A stretch of DNA of 6,518 bases from Nitrospirota bacterium (lineage in GTDB: Bacteria > Nitrospirota > CAKKRA01 > 9FT-COMBO-42-15): NCBI GenBank assembly GCA_016214425.1, contig JACRON010000149.1:1-6518 (forward strand), given 5' to 3'. Made by a program: the position numbers and the translations under genes. Shown here piece after piece: positions 5,284 through 6,518 of this stretch (within the stretch, counting starts at the first letter, position 1; each line of letters opens with the position of its first letter). The notes under the pieces are model-generated. The model was not told the DNA's origin. It made no database searches and was given only the letters and a program-made list of their open reading frames with translations.

Positions 5284-5314
5284 ATAGGTCATATAGGTCT
5301 TATAAGACCTATAT
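5284..5314. promoter_or_regulatory. Perfect 24-bp palindrome plus direct repeat between groES and groEL
   Basis: ATAGGTC at 5284-5290 is repeated at 5293-5299 inside a perfect palindrome spanning 5291-5314. Its half-sites are TATAGGTC (5292-5299) and GACCTATA (5306-5313), separated by TTATAA. As RNA it forms a 10-bp stem with a UAUA loop ending six bases before the groEL Shine-Dalgarno. It does not include that site and no T-run suited to termination follows. It could regulate the groES to groEL ratio or stabilise the mRNA. Confidence 0.7.
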
Positions 5315-5320
5315 TTTACG

Positions 5321-5327
5321 AAGGAGG
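5321..5327 (+). promoter_or_regulatory. groEL ribosome binding site
   Basis: AAGGAGG lies eight bases before ATG 5336. It is stronger than the groES site, as suits the larger amount of GroEL needed (14 subunits to 7). Confidence 0.85.
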
Positions 5328-5335
5328 TTTTGATA

Positions 5336-6518
5336 ATGGCAAAGCAATTAATATTTAGTGAAGGGGCAAGGTCGGCTATACTCAGGGGTGTAATGCAGCT
5401 TACTGATGCTGTGAAGGCTACACTCGGCCCTGCAGGAAGGAATGCAGTGATTGACAAGAAATTCGGCGCTCCTACAATTACAAAGGACGGCGTTACAGTT
5501 GCAAAGGAGATTGAGCTTAAAGACCCTTATGAGAATATGGGCGCACAACTTGTTAAAGAGGTTGCCAGCAAGACAAGCGATGTTGCCGGCGATGGTACAA
5601 CAACTGCAACAATCTTAGCTGCTGTGATCTATAAAGAGGGCATGAAGAATGTCTCTGCAGGCGCCAATCCAATGGATATTAAAAGGGGCATTGAAAAAGC
5701 AGTGGAGACAGTAATTGATGAATTAAAGAAATTAAGCAAGCCTACACAGGATAAGAAAGAGATTGCACAGGTTGGCACAATCTCTGCAAACAATGATTCC
5801 ACAATTGGAGACTTAATAGCAGAGGCAATGGATAAGGTCGGCAAGGATGGTGTTATTACTGTTGAAGAGGCAAAGAGCATGACAACATCATTGGACGTTG
5901 TTGAGGGCATGCAGTTTGACAGGGGCTATCTGTCGCCATATTTTGTAACTGACCCTGAGAGGATGGAGGCAGTACTGGATGATGCATTTATCCTTATCTG
6001 CGAAAAGAAGATAAGCAGCATGAAGGATCTCCTTCCGATACTTGAGCAGATAGCAAAGATGGGAAGGCCGTTGTTGATTCTTTCTGAGGATGTTGAAGGA
6101 GAGGCGCTGGCAACACTCGTAGTAAACAAGCTGAGAGGGACACTCAACTGCACAGCAGTAAAGGCGCCTGGATTCGGCGACAGGAGAAAGGCAATGCTTG
6201 AGGATATCTCCATCCTGACAGGCGGCCAGGTTATATCAGAGGACCTTGGCCTGAAGCTTGAGAATGTAAAGATTACAGACCTTGGAAGGGCAAAGAGAAT
6301 TACTGTTGACAAAGACAATACAACAATTGTAGAAGGCGCTGGCGATACAGCAAAGATACAGGGTAGGGTAAAACAGATAAAGGCCCAGGTAGAAGAGACC
6401 ACCTCTGACTATGACAGGGAAAAGCTTCAGGAGAGGCTTGCAAAGATAGTCGGCGGTGTTGCTGTTATTAATGTAGGCGCATCAACTGAGACAGAGATGA
6501 AGGAAAAGAAGGCAAGGG
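5336..6518 (+). CDS. groEL: Chaperonin GroEL (Hsp60), N-terminal 394 residues
   Basis: The frame is open from ATG 5336 to the window end: 394 codons of an expected total near 545. The C-terminal equatorial part is missing. Alignment to E. coli GroEL is nearly gap-free. The nucleotide-binding GDGTTT lies at 85-90, with D86 equivalent to the catalytic E. coli D87. The apical substrate and GroES-binding region (FDRGYLSPYF, VEGEALATLVVNKLRG, VKAPGFGDRRKAML) and the returning intermediate domain (SDYDREKLQERLAK) are all present. With GroES it refolds proteins by ATP-driven encapsulation. Residue 33 is Ala where most GroEL proteins have Lys (LGPAGRN instead of LGPKGRN). It is probably co-transcribed with groES under CIRCE. 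The 66 bases before it carry a perfect palindrome. Confidence 0.98.
   Translation, partial: MAKQLIFSEGARSAILRGVMQLTDAVKATLGPAGRNAVIDKKFGAPTITKDGVTVAKEIELKDPYENMGAQLVKEVASKTSDVAGDGTTTATILAAVIYKEGMKNVSAGANPMDIKRGIEKAVETVIDELKKLSKPTQDKKEIAQVGTISANNDSTIGDLIAEAMDKVGKDGVITVEEAKSMTTSLDVVEGMQFDRGYLSPYFVTDPERMEAVLDDAFILICEKKISSMKDLLPILEQIAKMGRPLLILSEDVEGEALATLVVNKLRGTLNCTAVKAPGFGDRRKAMLEDISILTGGQVISEDLGLKLENVKITDLGRAKRITVDKDNTTIVEGAGDTAKIQGRVKQIKAQVEETTSDYDREKLQERLAKIVGGVAVINVGASTETEMKEKKAR

Noticed and set aside
5291..5327. RNA thermometer hiding the groEL ribosome binding site
   Set aside because: The hairpin closes six bases before AAGGAGG and does not pair with it.

Overview
The window comes from a moderately AT-rich bacterial chromosome. 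Ile is often ATA and Arg mostly AGG/AGA. The mix of a GAF-GGDEF enzyme, a Cache-HAMP-HD-GYP protein, a FecR/Ig-like envelope protein and a CIRCE-controlled groESL pair suggests a Gram-negative, deep-branching lineage such as Nitrospirota or the former Deltaproteobacteria. That placement is an impression, not a phylogenetic result. All genes read on the + strand.

Layout. Positions 1-441 hold the C-terminal part of a nitrilase-superfamily amidohydrolase. Four bases later a GAF-GGDEF nucleotide cyclase begins (446-1528). Next is a 170-bp palindromic, non-coding insertion (1534-1703) bounded by exact 9-bp direct repeats, which I read as a MITE-like element with its target-site duplication. It is followed by a Cache-HAMP-HD-GYP phosphodiesterase (1715-3343), a membrane-anchored FecR/Ig-like protein (3397-4710), a long regulatory leader with a perfect CIRCE operator, groES (5006-5269), and the first 394 codons of groEL (5336 to the window end).

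How the genes work together. The GGDEF and HD-GYP proteins would make and break a cyclic dinucleotide. Removing the element and one repeat copy leaves the cyclase stop codon overlapping the Shine-Dalgarno of the HD-GYP gene, so the two were probably a tightly coupled pair before the insertion. The cyclase has Ser where canonical diguanylate cyclases have a guanine-contacting Asp (PleD D344). That is the signature change of Hypr GGDEF enzymes, which make 3',3'-cGAMP, so the pair may be a cGAMP (or mixed) signalling module rather than a plain c-di-GMP one.

The groESL part is a separate transcription unit, probably repressed by HrcA at CIRCE. Its untranslated parts carry structure that CIRCE does not explain. 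Two perfect palindromes share the form TATARGTC-N6-GACYTATA, one before groES and one before groEL. Helically phased ATAGGTC-like repeats lie beside them, and a full-strength Shine-Dalgarno sequence in the leader has no start codon. The GroES is short and appears to lack the roof hairpin.
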